Assembly (NCBI GenBank): GCA_041392475.1
Contig: JAWKLZ010000002.1
Span: 1,558,501-1,622,500, forward strand
Origin: Chitinophagales bacterium
GTDB lineage: Bacteria; Bacteroidota; Bacteroidia; Chitinophagales; UBA2359
Direction of reading: 5' to 3'
DNA: 64,000 nt
The notes beneath the pieces are model-generated. The model was not told where the DNA came from and did no database searches. It saw only the letters and a list, made by a program, of their open reading frames with translations. Positions 16,949-24,190 of the stretch are shown here, piece after piece (within the stretch, counting starts at the first letter, position 1; every line of letters begins with the position of its first letter). A program made the translations under genes and the position numbers.

Positions 16949-17620
16949 ATGAGAACATTAGTACTACTATTCACAACGATTTTATTCGCCCTAACGCTGC
17001 CCAGCTGCGACAATTCCAACCCTCACCAAGGACACGATGCCAACAAACACATGAACGAAAGTAGTTTTGAGGATTTGGTCAGCCGCTTTGAAGATTCGGA
17101 TCGAATGAAGTGGCAAAAGCCTTACGAAGTGATTGATAAAATGGGCATTGCAGGAAAAACAGTGGCAGATATTGGAGCAGGAACAGGTTATTTTGCTTTT
17201 CGGATGTTGAACACTGCTAAAAAGGTGATTGCAATAGATGTCGACAAGCGTTTTATAGACTACATGGAACAGAAAAAACTACAAATTCCCGACAGCCTGC
17301 AAACTCGCCTTGAAACCCGATTGGCAGAGTTAAACGACCCAAGACTTCGGCGCAATGAGGTGAATATCATCCTTGTAGTCAATACCTACCACCACATTGA
17401 TGACCGCATACCCTATTTTAGAGGTTTGCAGAAAACCCTTGATATTGACGGAAAACTGGTAATTGTGGACTTCAAAAAGAAACGCACACCCGAAGGACCG
17501 CCCAAAAATATGCGAATGGCAGCAAAAGATGTGGTATCGGAGTTAGAAGAAGCAGGGTTTACCCACATTGAAGTAGATGAAGATACCTTGCCCTATCAAT
17601 ACATCATTACAGCGATTTGA
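16949..17620 (+). CDS. Class I SAM-dependent methyltransferase-fold protein with lipoprotein-like signal
   Basis: 223 aa. The N-terminus (MRTLVLLFTTILFALTLPSC) looks like a lipoprotein signal with Cys20. The rest is a Rossmann methyltransferase: motif I VADIGAGTGYFAFRML, acidic loop VIAIDVDKRFIDYME, and motif IV region NIILVVNTYHHIDDR. SAM is cytosolic, so an exported methyltransferase is unexpected. Either the signal is not cleaved and acts as an inner-membrane anchor, or the fold serves another purpose. His-rich HQGHDANKH follows the lipobox. The stop codon is part of the terminator stem at 17619-17665. Confidence 0.82.
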   Translation: MRTLVLLFTTILFALTLPSCDNSNPHQGHDANKHMNESSFEDLVSRFEDSDRMKWQKPYEVIDKMGIAGKTVADIGAGTGYFAFRMLNTAKKVIAIDVDKRFIDYMEQKKLQIPDSLQTRLETRLAELNDPRLRRNEVNIILVVNTYHHIDDRIPYFRGLQKTLDIDGKLVIVDFKKKRTPEGPPKNMRMAAKDVVSELEEAGFTHIEVDEDTLPYQYIITAI

Positions 17621-17665
17621 TATTGGAGAATGGATATTGGAGAGTAATATCCATTCTCCAATATC
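17619..17665. terminator. Perfect 20-bp inverted repeat, bidirectional terminator
   Basis: Arms at 17619-17638 and 17646-17665 are exact complements around a 7-base loop (GGAGAGT). The left arm starts inside the TGA stop of the methyltransferase gene, and the right arm ends 12 bases before the stop of the convergent hflX. It most likely ends both transcripts, although neither side has a long U tract. Confidence 0.7.
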
Positions 17666-17676
17666 CAAAATATCGG

Positions 17677-18879
17677 TTAGAAAAAAGCCGTTTTATAAGG
17701 ATAACGAACGGCATATTCATCTCTCACGATTTGAATCAACATATCTCGAAGTTCTTCAATGCCTGTGCGTTCAATAGCCGAAACAAATACACATTTTCCA
17801 TCGGTTTGTTTGCGCCACCTGCCTTTCACCTCTTCCAAAATTTCCTGTTTCACCTCATCCTCCAAATATTCATCAAATTGGGTTTGTTCATACAAATCCA
17901 ACTTATTGAATACCATAATGGTGTTTTTTTCCGAAGCACCAATTTCGTTGAGGGTTTGCTGCACAACTTTGATGTGTTCTTCGTGTTGCGGATGTGCCAT
18001 GTCAACCACGTGAAGCAAAATGTCAGCCTCTCGAACCTCGTCCAGTGTGGATTTGAAACTTTCAATCAATCTGTGTGGTAATTTTCGTATAAATCCAACA
18101 GTATCAGATAATAAAAAAGGTGTTCGCTCTAAAACAACTTTTCGTACCGTTGTATCCAAAGTAGCAAAAAGTTTGTCTTCTGCAAAAACCTCCGATTTAC
18201 TCAGTAGGTTCATCAAAGTAGATTTACCGACATTGGTATAGCCCACCAAAGCAACACGAATCAGTTCACCCCGTTGTTTTCGCATGGTAAAACTTTGCTT
18301 GTCAATTTTTTCGAGCCTTTCTTTGAGCAAGCTAATTTTGGTTTTCACAATACGGCGGTCTGTTTCAATCTCTTGCTCACCAGGTCCACGCATCCCAATA
18401 CCTCCTTTCTGACGTTCTAAGTGCGTCCAAAGACCACGTAGGCGGGGTAAAAGGTATTGCATTTGAGCGAGTTCGACCTGTGTTTTTGATTGAGCAGTTT
18501 GCGCCCGACCTGCAAAGATGTCGAGAATCAAAAAACTTCTGTCGACTACCTTACACTTCAATTCTCGTTCAAGCGTACCTTGTTGAGAAGGGCTAAGGTC
18601 ATCGTCAAAAATCACCAAATCAATTTCCTTTTCTGTTACATACGCCACCATTTCCTCCAATTTTCCCTTGCCTACAAAGGTTTTGGAGTGAGGATGCGAC
18701 AGTTTTTGTTTGAAAACCTTGAGAACTTCCGCCCCCGCTGTTTGCGCCAAAAAGTCCAATTCAGCAAGGTATTCATCCAATAGTTTTTCTGGTTGGTCGG
18801 GGAGTATCAAGCCTACCAAAATAGCTTTTTCAAGACCAACACTTTGTTGGTCACTACTGAGTTCAATATATCCTTTCAA
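17677..18879 (-). CDS. hflX: GTPase HflX
   Basis: About 400 aa. The N-terminal HflX domain (KAILVGLILPDQPEKLLDEYLAEL, HSKTFVGKGKLEEM) is followed by a helical linker with GGIGMRGPGEQEIETDRR, and then a G domain with P-loop GYTNVGKSTL, DTVGF and NKLD. HflX binds the 50S subunit and rescues or splits stalled ribosomes after stress. The frame has no usable ATG. An upstream TTG at 19011 overlaps a promoter -7 box, so the TTG at 18879 (MKGYIELSSD) is the most likely start. Convergent with the methyltransferase gene. Confidence 0.93.
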   Translation of the reverse strand: MKGYIELSSDQQSVGLEKAILVGLILPDQPEKLLDEYLAELDFLAQTAGAEVLKVFKQKLSHPHSKTFVGKGKLEEMVAYVTEKEIDLVIFDDDLSPSQQGTLERELKCKVVDRSFLILDIFAGRAQTAQSKTQVELAQMQYLLPRLRGLWTHLERQKGGIGMRGPGEQEIETDRRIVKTKISLLKERLEKIDKQSFTMRKQRGELIRVALVGYTNVGKSTLMNLLSKSEVFAEDKLFATLDTTVRKVVLERTPFLLSDTVGFIRKLPHRLIESFKSTLDEVREADILLHVVDMAHPQHEEHIKVVQQTLNEIGASEKNTIMVFNKLDLYEQTQFDEYLEDEVKQEILEEVKGRWRKQTDGKCVFVSAIERTGIEELRDMLIQIVRDEYAVRYPYKTAFF

Positions 18880-19008
18880 AATAGATTGTTTTATAAGGTT
18901 AGTGAAGGTTAAATTGAAGTGTAAAATGGAAGCCAACTTATGTAAATAAATCGCTTTTAGAATTGACAAATTGCAGCAATTTGCCAAATGGCATTTTACA
19001 CCATTCTT

Positions 19009-19016
19009 CAAAGATA
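19009..19016 (-). promoter_or_regulatory. -7 element (TATCTTTG) for hflX
   Basis: On the minus strand TATCTTTG matches TAnnTTTG. Transcription would start near 19002, about 120 bases before the TTG start at 18879. This excludes the upstream TTG at 19011. Confidence 0.45.
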
Positions 19017-19348
19017 AATAAAATGAAAAATTTGTTGGAGTTGTTTAGATTCTGCTCCAAAAGAGAAGATTAAGTCATCCTTCAAATTTAAAGCACTGGC
19101 TCAATAAAATGTTGGTTAAGCTTCAATTTGTGATAGGTTTTTTTTGAAGGATTCGTTATGTTAAATATAGAGAGAAGAATCTTAGAAATTGGGAATCAAC
19201 ATGTTTGTTGGTTTTCAACTTATCAAAAAAGGAAGGGATAAGTTGTTGCGTTAAAAATATTTTGTAGCTTAAATCGAATATAGCAACAGCATCATTTAAG
19301 GAAAAGTTCCCGTACTGCAAAAAAAATAATAAATTCAAGCCTTTTTCT

Positions 19349-19356
19349 TACCTTTG
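19349..19356 (+). promoter_or_regulatory. -7 element (TACCTTTG) for icd
   Basis: TACCTTTG matches the Bacteroidota -7 consensus exactly and lies 71 bases before the icd start codon. No obvious TTTG -33 box is visible. Confidence 0.55.
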
Positions 19357-19427
19357 CACCGCTTTTTTAGGCATATAAATCCATTATCAAATAATAAAAC
19401 ATACTAAATCAAAATAAAGCAATCACA

Positions 19428-20648
19428 ATGAGTGGACAAAAAGTACAAATCGAAAACGGTAAGTTAATAGTTCCTAATAATCCTGTTATTCCATTTATTG
19501 AAGGAGATGGTATTGGAGTAGATATTTGGCCTGCATCTCAACTGGTTTTTGATGCCGCAGTAGAAAAAGCTTATGGCGGTAAGCGAAAAATCGAATGGAA
19601 GGAAGTATATGCAGGTGAAAAAGCCTTCAATTTGACAGGTGAATGGTTGCCAAAAGCTACTTTGGATGCTATTGATGAATATTTGATTGCTATCAAAGGC
19701 CCATTGACTACTCCTGTTGGGGGTGGTATCCGTTCATTGAATGTAGCACTTCGTCAGATATTGGATTTGTATGCATGTGTGCGTCCTGTGCGTTGGTTTG
19801 AAGGAGTTCCTTCACCTGTAAAAGAACCAGGTTTGGTGGATATGATTATCTTCCGTGAAAATACAGAAGACATCTATGCAGGTATTGAATACCTAAATGG
19901 CACACCTGAGAATGAGAAAGTAAAGAAATTTTTGATTGAAGAAATGGGTGTGACAGAGATTCGTTTCCCTGATACGGTTTCATTAGGTGTAAAACCTGTT
20001 TCGGTTGAAGGTACGGAACGTTTGGTAAAAGCTGCTCTGGATTATGCAATTACCAACAAAAGTAAATCTGTGACATTGGTTCACAAAGGCAACATCATGA
20101 AATTTACAGAAGGTAAATTCAAAGAATGGGGTTATGCTTTGGCTAAACGGGAATACCATGCAAAAGATTTGGACGGTGGACCTTGGCAGGTGATTGACAA
20201 CAATGGCAATGAACTTATTGTAAAAGATGTAATTGCAGATGCTTTCTTACAGCAAATTTTGCTGCGTCCTGCGGAATATGATGTAATCGCAACATTGAAT
20301 CTGAATGGGGACTATATTTCTGATGCTTTGGCTGCAATTGTTGGCGGTATTGGTATCGCTCCTGGTGCTAACATCAACTACACAACTGGTAAAGCAATTT
20401 TTGAAGCAACTCACGGTACTGCACCCAAATATGCTGGTCAAGATAAAGTGAACCCTTCTTCTGTGATTCTTTCTGGTGAAATGATGTTGCGTTATATGGG
20501 ATGGAACGAAGCAGCAGACTTAATTATCAAAGGTATTGAAGGTGCGATTGATAGCAAACGTGTTACTTATGATTTCCATCGTCAAATGGAAGGAGCAACT
20601 AAGGTTTCTTGCTCTGGATTTGGAGAGGAGATTGTAAAAAACATGTAG
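19428..20648 (+). CDS. icd: NADP-dependent isocitrate dehydrogenase
   Basis: 406-aa TCA-cycle enzyme that oxidises isocitrate to 2-oxoglutarate with NADPH production. It shows the substrate-binding SLNVALRQILDLYACVRPVRW with the regulatory Ser and Arg cluster, FRENTEDIYAGIEY, the metal Asp region NLNGDYISDALAAIVGGIG, and the cofactor block HGTAPKYAGQDKVNPSSVI, whose Lys-Tyr pair marks NADP use. Length matches the E. coli-type homodimer. The start has a strong promoter upstream and the gene ends in a hairpin at 20671-20726, so it is monocistronic. Confidence 0.96.
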   Translation: MSGQKVQIENGKLIVPNNPVIPFIEGDGIGVDIWPASQLVFDAAVEKAYGGKRKIEWKEVYAGEKAFNLTGEWLPKATLDAIDEYLIAIKGPLTTPVGGGIRSLNVALRQILDLYACVRPVRWFEGVPSPVKEPGLVDMIIFRENTEDIYAGIEYLNGTPENEKVKKFLIEEMGVTEIRFPDTVSLGVKPVSVEGTERLVKAALDYAITNKSKSVTLVHKGNIMKFTEGKFKEWGYALAKREYHAKDLDGGPWQVIDNNGNELIVKDVIADAFLQQILLRPAEYDVIATLNLNGDYISDALAAIVGGIGIAPGANINYTTGKAIFEATHGTAPKYAGQDKVNPSSVILSGEMMLRYMGWNEAADLIIKGIEGAIDSKRVTYDFHRQMEGATKVSCSGFGEEIVKNM

Positions 20649-20670
20649 AAGATACATAAACTGAACCAAT

Positions 20671-20726
20671 AAATTCAAATTCAACACCATTTTGGATTAC
20701 AAAAATTGGTGTTTGAATTTGAATTT
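20671..20726. terminator. Hairpin after icd
   Basis: The 19-base left arm (20671-20689) and 20-base right arm (20707-20726) pair fully apart from one bulged base, around a 17-base loop. It separates icd from the prs promoter. Confidence 0.65.
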
Positions 20727-20737
20727 GTGTTTTGGGC

Positions 20738-20769
20738 TTGAAATTTTGCTAAGAGTTTTTGTACCTTTG
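20738..20769 (+). promoter_or_regulatory. Promoter for prs-rplY
   Basis: TTG at 20738-20740 and TACCTTTG at 20762-20769 are 21 bases apart, as expected for Bacteroidota sigma-A. Transcription starting near 20776 leaves only about 10 bases before the ATG at 20785. This decides against the longer upstream reading frame. Confidence 0.65.
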
Positions 20770-20784
20770 CATCCCGAAATAAAA

Positions 20785-21738
20785 ATGGTAGCCATGAATT
20801 CGGAAATACAGTTATTTGGAGGTCGTAGTTCGAGGGTTTTAGCAGAAAGAATAGCAGAAGCGTATGATAAACCTTTGAGCGATGTAGAAGTGTTGGAATT
20901 CAATGATGGAGAATTCCAGCCGCAGTTAAAAGAATCAGTAAGAGGTCATCATGTATTTTTGATTCAATCTACAATTGCTCCTGCTGATAATATATGGGAA
21001 TTACTAATGTTAATTGATGCTGCAAAAAGAGCATCAGCAAAATACATTACCGTAATTATTCCTTACTATGGATATGCGAGACAGGATAGAAAAGATAGAT
21101 CCAGAGTACCAATTGCTGCAAAATTAATGGCAAATATGTTGGTGACGGCGGGTGCTAATCGATTGATGACAATGGATTTACATGCGCCACAGATACAAGG
21201 TTTTTTTGATATTCCCGTAGATCACTTAGACAGTTCTTTTATTTTTGTACCCTATCTCCAAGAGTTAGGTTTATCCGATCTTACTTTTGCATCACCAGAT
21301 GCGGGTAGTGCCAATCGAACCAGATTATTTGCTCAAAAATGTGGAAATGCAGGTTTGGTTATATGTGAAAAGTACCGTAAAAAAGCGGGAGAAGTAGCAG
21401 GTATGACAGTAATCGGCGATGTGAAAGATAAAAATGTAGTGATTGTAGATGATATTGTTGATAGTGCAGGAACATTGACCAGTGCAGCAAAAGCTTTGAT
21501 GGAGAAAGGAGCGCAAAGTGTAAGGGCTATCTGTACACATCCTGTACTAAGCGGCGAAGCTTACGAGCGTGTACAAAGTTCATTACTGACTGAATTGGTC
21601 GTATGTGACACGATTCCTTTAAAACAAAAGTGTGATAAAATAAAGGTACTGTCCGTAGCACCTTTGTTTGGAAAATCAATAAAAAGGTTATTAGAAAATC
21701 GTTCTATAAGTTCACTGTTTATTCAAAAACACAGATAA
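20785..21738 (+). CDS. prs: Ribose-phosphate pyrophosphokinase (PRPP synthase)
   Basis: 317 aa from ATG 20785 (a second ATG at 20794 is possible); a frame open further upstream crosses the promoter and is rejected. The enzyme makes PRPP from ribose 5-phosphate and ATP for nucleotide, His and Trp synthesis. Landmarks are FNDGEFQPQLKESVRGHHVF, the PYYGYARQDRK loop, TMDLHAPQIQGFFDIPVDHL, SPDAGS, and the PRPP-binding loop VVIVDDIVDSAGTL. It is followed after 12 bases by rplY, an arrangement common in bacteria. Confidence 0.96.
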   Translation: MVAMNSEIQLFGGRSSRVLAERIAEAYDKPLSDVEVLEFNDGEFQPQLKESVRGHHVFLIQSTIAPADNIWELLMLIDAAKRASAKYITVIIPYYGYARQDRKDRSRVPIAAKLMANMLVTAGANRLMTMDLHAPQIQGFFDIPVDHLDSSFIFVPYLQELGLSDLTFASPDAGSANRTRLFAQKCGNAGLVICEKYRKKAGEVAGMTVIGDVKDKNVVIVDDIVDSAGTLTSAAKALMEKGAQSVRAICTHPVLSGEAYERVQSSLLTELVVCDTIPLKQKCDKIKVLSVAPLFGKSIKRLLENRSISSLFIQKHR

Positions 21739-21750
21739 TAATATATAATA

Positions 21751-22365
21751 ATGAAAGCAATAGCAATTGAAGGAACTATCCGCAACTCAAGTGGAAAGAA
21801 AGCTGCAAAAGAAGTTAGAAGAGAAGATATGGTTCCATGTGTAGTGTATGGGGGAGAGGAAAATGTTCACTTCTCAGCTCCAATGTCTGCTATACGTCCT
21901 TTGATTTACACGCCTGATTTCAATACTATATCCGTTACAGTCGAAGGAAAAACCTATAGCACTATTATAAAGGATTTTCAAAGCCATCCTGTAACAGATT
22001 CAATTATGCATGTCGATTTTCAAGAATTGGTGCCTAATCGTCCTATCTTCACAGAAATACCTGTTCGATTGACAGGTTTGGCTAAAGGAGTGAAAGCTGG
22101 AGGTAAATTGATGTTGAAGATGCGTACTTTGAAGGTAAAAGCATTGCCTGAAAACCTTGTTTCAGAGATAAAGGTAGATGTTACTCCCCTTGAAGTAGGT
22201 AAATCAGTAAGAGTTAGATCTGTAAACATAGAAGGAATTGAGGTAATGAATTCACCTGCAACACCTATTGCATCTGTTGATATTACCAGAGCATTGAGAA
22301 GTGCTGCTGCCGCTGCTGCTACTGCCGCCGCCGCTGCTGCAAAAGGTGCGAAAAAGAAAAAATAA
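21751..22365 (+). CDS. rplY: 50S ribosomal protein L25 (Ctc form)
   Basis: 204 aa. The N-terminal L25 domain (IEGTIRNSSGKKAAKEVRREDMVPCVVYGG) binds 5S rRNA, and the C-terminal TL5/CTC beta domain starts near residue 90. The last 22 residues are an Ala-run tail ending in a Lys cluster, a low-complexity extension seen in some Bacteroidota L25 proteins. It is cotranscribed with prs, with termination probably at 22483-22517. Confidence 0.95.
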   Translation: MKAIAIEGTIRNSSGKKAAKEVRREDMVPCVVYGGEENVHFSAPMSAIRPLIYTPDFNTISVTVEGKTYSTIIKDFQSHPVTDSIMHVDFQELVPNRPIFTEIPVRLTGLAKGVKAGGKLMLKMRTLKVKALPENLVSEIKVDVTPLEVGKSVRVRSVNIEGIEVMNSPATPIASVDITRALRSAAAAAATAAAAAAKGAKKKK

Positions 22366-22482
22366 GCAAACTAAACCGTAGGCAATACAATGGAGAGTTT
22401 ATGCTCCAAAAAATGGTCATAGAAACGAACTTATAAGTGGATTTCCATTTCCATCCTGAGATTGCTATATGTTGAACTTTAG

Positions 22483-22517
22483 AAATGAACCGATGGTAAG
22501 TAGCCATCGGTTCATTT
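22483..22517 (+). terminator. Intrinsic terminator after prs-rplY
   Basis: Perfect 14-bp arms AAATGAACCGATGG (22483-22496) and its complement (22504-22517), with a 7-base loop and a U-rich tail (TTGTTAT). It lies 117 bases after rplY and before pth, and shows that the pth frame must start downstream at 22562. Confidence 0.8.
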
Positions 22518-22561
22518 TGTTATACCAAATCGTTGTTTTTCTGACTTTTCATGAATGTCTT

Positions 22562-23122
22562 ATGAGTAAATTTTTAATCGTTGGTCTGGGCAATATTGGA
22601 GTGGATTATGCAAATACCCGCCACAATATTGGTTTCGACATTGTAGACAAATTGGCTGAAGAATATGATTGTTCCTTCAAATTAGAGCGATTGGCACATA
22701 AAGCAGAGGTCAAATACAAAGGGCGATCATTGTACCTCATCAAGCCAACGACCTATATGAACCTAAGCGGAAAGGCTGTTCGGTATTGGATGCAAAATCT
22801 AAAAATTCCTATCAATAATATATTGGTAGTAGTGGATGACAAAGACCTTGATTTTGGTAAATTGAGAATGAAACCCAAAGGCAATGATGGTGGACACAAT
22901 GGATTGAAAGACATTACACTGCAATTAAATACCAATGCTTATCCCCGTTTGCGTTTTGGTATTGGCAATGATTTTGCACCAGGGCAACAAATTCACTACG
23001 TATTGGGAAAATGGACAGAAGAAGAAAATGCCGAGCTGGACAAACATATCAAAAAAAGCATTGAAGGAATAAAAAGTTTTGCTACATTGGGCATTGAACG
23101 AACTATGAATACCTTCAATTAA
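22562..23122 (+). CDS. pth: Peptidyl-tRNA hydrolase
   Basis: 186 aa from ATG 22562. It frees tRNA from peptidyl-tRNA dropped by the ribosome. Active-site blocks are GLGNIGVDYANTRHNIGFD (Asn and catalytic His), KPTTYMNLSGKAV, and VVDDKDLDFGKLRMKPKGNDGGHNGLKDI. A longer frame begins within the preceding terminator and lacks homology, so it is rejected. It is followed after 23 bases by a FAH-family gene, probably in one transcript. Confidence 0.96.
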   Translation: MSKFLIVGLGNIGVDYANTRHNIGFDIVDKLAEEYDCSFKLERLAHKAEVKYKGRSLYLIKPTTYMNLSGKAVRYWMQNLKIPINNILVVVDDKDLDFGKLRMKPKGNDGGHNGLKDITLQLNTNAYPRLRFGIGNDFAPGQQIHYVLGKWTEEENAELDKHIKKSIEGIKSFATLGIERTMNTFN

Positions 23123-23145
23123 TTCAATAATTCAAACTCCTTCCA

Positions 23146-23757
23146 ATGAAAATCTTCTGTATTGGTAGAAACTATGCCGAACACGCAAAAGAACTGAACA
23201 ATCCTGTTCCCAAAAAACCTCTGATTTTTTCCAAACCTCAAACAGCTTTGGTGCGTGAAAACCGCCCCTTTTTCTATCCTGAGTTTTCTAATGATATTCA
23301 TCACGAAATCGAATTGGTGATAAAAATCAGCAAACTTGGTAAACACATTGCTCCCAAATTTGCCCATAAATATTATAATGAAATCACACTGGGGATAGAC
23401 TTTACTGCCCGTGATCTTCAAAACGAATTGAAAGCCAAAGGACAACCATGGCTACTCGCCAAAGGATTTGACGGTTCTGCACCTGTTGGAAAATGGCTAC
23501 CCATTGAAGAAGTGAGAGATGTAAACAATATTGATTTCTCGATGACCAAAAATGGAGAAACTGTTCAAGCAGGCAATACCAAAGATTTACTGTTTACCTT
23601 TGACTATTTGATTACTTATCTTTCCCAGTTTTTCACCCTTCAAAAAGGTGATTTGATTTTCACAGGAACACCCGAAGGTGTTGGCCCTGTTGCAATTGGC
23701 GATAGATTGGAAGGATTCCTTGGTGAACAGAAATTGTTGGAGTGCGATATTAAGTAA
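23146..23757 (+). CDS. Fumarylacetoacetate hydrolase-family protein (FAHD1-like)
   Basis: 203 aa, the short single-domain form. It begins MKIFCIGRNYAEHAKEL and carries the metal ligands of the FAH fold (HHEIELVIKI, GIDFTARDLQ) plus DLIFTGTPEGVGPV near the end. Relatives act as acylpyruvases or oxaloacetate decarboxylases. The exact substrate cannot be told from sequence. Cytoplasmic, probably cotranscribed with pth. Confidence 0.9.
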   Translation: MKIFCIGRNYAEHAKELNNPVPKKPLIFSKPQTALVRENRPFFYPEFSNDIHHEIELVIKISKLGKHIAPKFAHKYYNEITLGIDFTARDLQNELKAKGQPWLLAKGFDGSAPVGKWLPIEEVRDVNNIDFSMTKNGETVQAGNTKDLLFTFDYLITYLSQFFTLQKGDLIFTGTPEGVGPVAIGDRLEGFLGEQKLLECDIK

Positions 23758-24190
23758 TTTGGTTGTATTACCTTTGGACTTTGGGCGAAAGACATAAGTA
23801 GAAAGACAAATTCAAATTAAAAACTCCCTGATGAAAAATCGGAATTTCGCTGTCACTCAACAACTACAAATTCAGCCAACTCCTTATTAGTGGACAAATT
23901 GAAATTCAAGAATGACTAATTAAATATTTTAGTTTGCCTAAATATTTGGTTATTAGTAAATTGTATTTTCAATGCGATTTCACTTAATTTCTTTGCTGTC
24001 AATGATTTAAAACTTTTTGTCTTATGTCTTTAATCTTTCGTCCAAAGTCTAAATTATCTACAGTATTGTTTTGATATTCTGGCTATAAAATTAAGTAAAA
24101 AACACTAAACTAACATTTGTTAGTTCATTTTGTTAAAATAAGTGGAATTTATGTAATTTTGTTACAAGATACCTAAAACAAGAAAAGTTC
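23758..24190. other. 433-base gap with an inverted pair of short repeats
   Basis: No coding frame is credible. Two inverted copies of a short repeat lie at 23772-23799 (minus) and 24021-24055 (plus), sharing CTTATGTCTTT and CG(C/T)CCAAAGTC. The right copy has an extra AATCTTT-like stretch. A third partial copy (ATCTTTCGCCCAAAGT) is at 2060-2075, beside the amidohydrolase stop. The right end of the gap carries the promoter of the E1 gene. Confidence 0.55.
24129..24161 (+). promoter_or_regulatory. Promoter of the E1 dehydrogenase gene
   Basis: TTTG (24129-24132), a 21-base spacer, then TAATTTTG (24154-24161). This matches both boxes of the Bacteroidota consensus. The predicted start leaves about 22 bases of leader before the ATG at 24191. 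Confidence 0.65.

Larger units (their letters stand above)
18880..19427. other. Gene-free divergent region between hflX and icd
   Basis: About 550 bases that hold two opposing promoter boxes (19009-19016 for hflX, 19349-19356 for icd). A 60-codon minus-strand frame at 19156-19338 has no recognisable protein features, and I do not call it. No RNA gene was recognised. Confidence 0.55.

Noticed and set aside
19156..19338. 60-codon minus-strand frame between hflX and icd
   Set aside because: Phe/Leu-rich frame of AT-rich DNA, with no homology or promoter I can see.
20692..20784. N-terminal extension of prs
   Set aside because: It crosses the terminator of icd and the TACCTTTG promoter of prs; the family start is at 20785.
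22469..22561. N-terminal extension of pth
   Set aside because: It covers the terminator hairpin at 22483-22517; the protein family starts at MSKFLIVGLGN.
23592..23597. GTTTAC match inside the FAH-family gene
   Set aside because: It lies within a coding sequence and has no TTTACTA at 18-19 bases, so it is not counted as an ECF motif.
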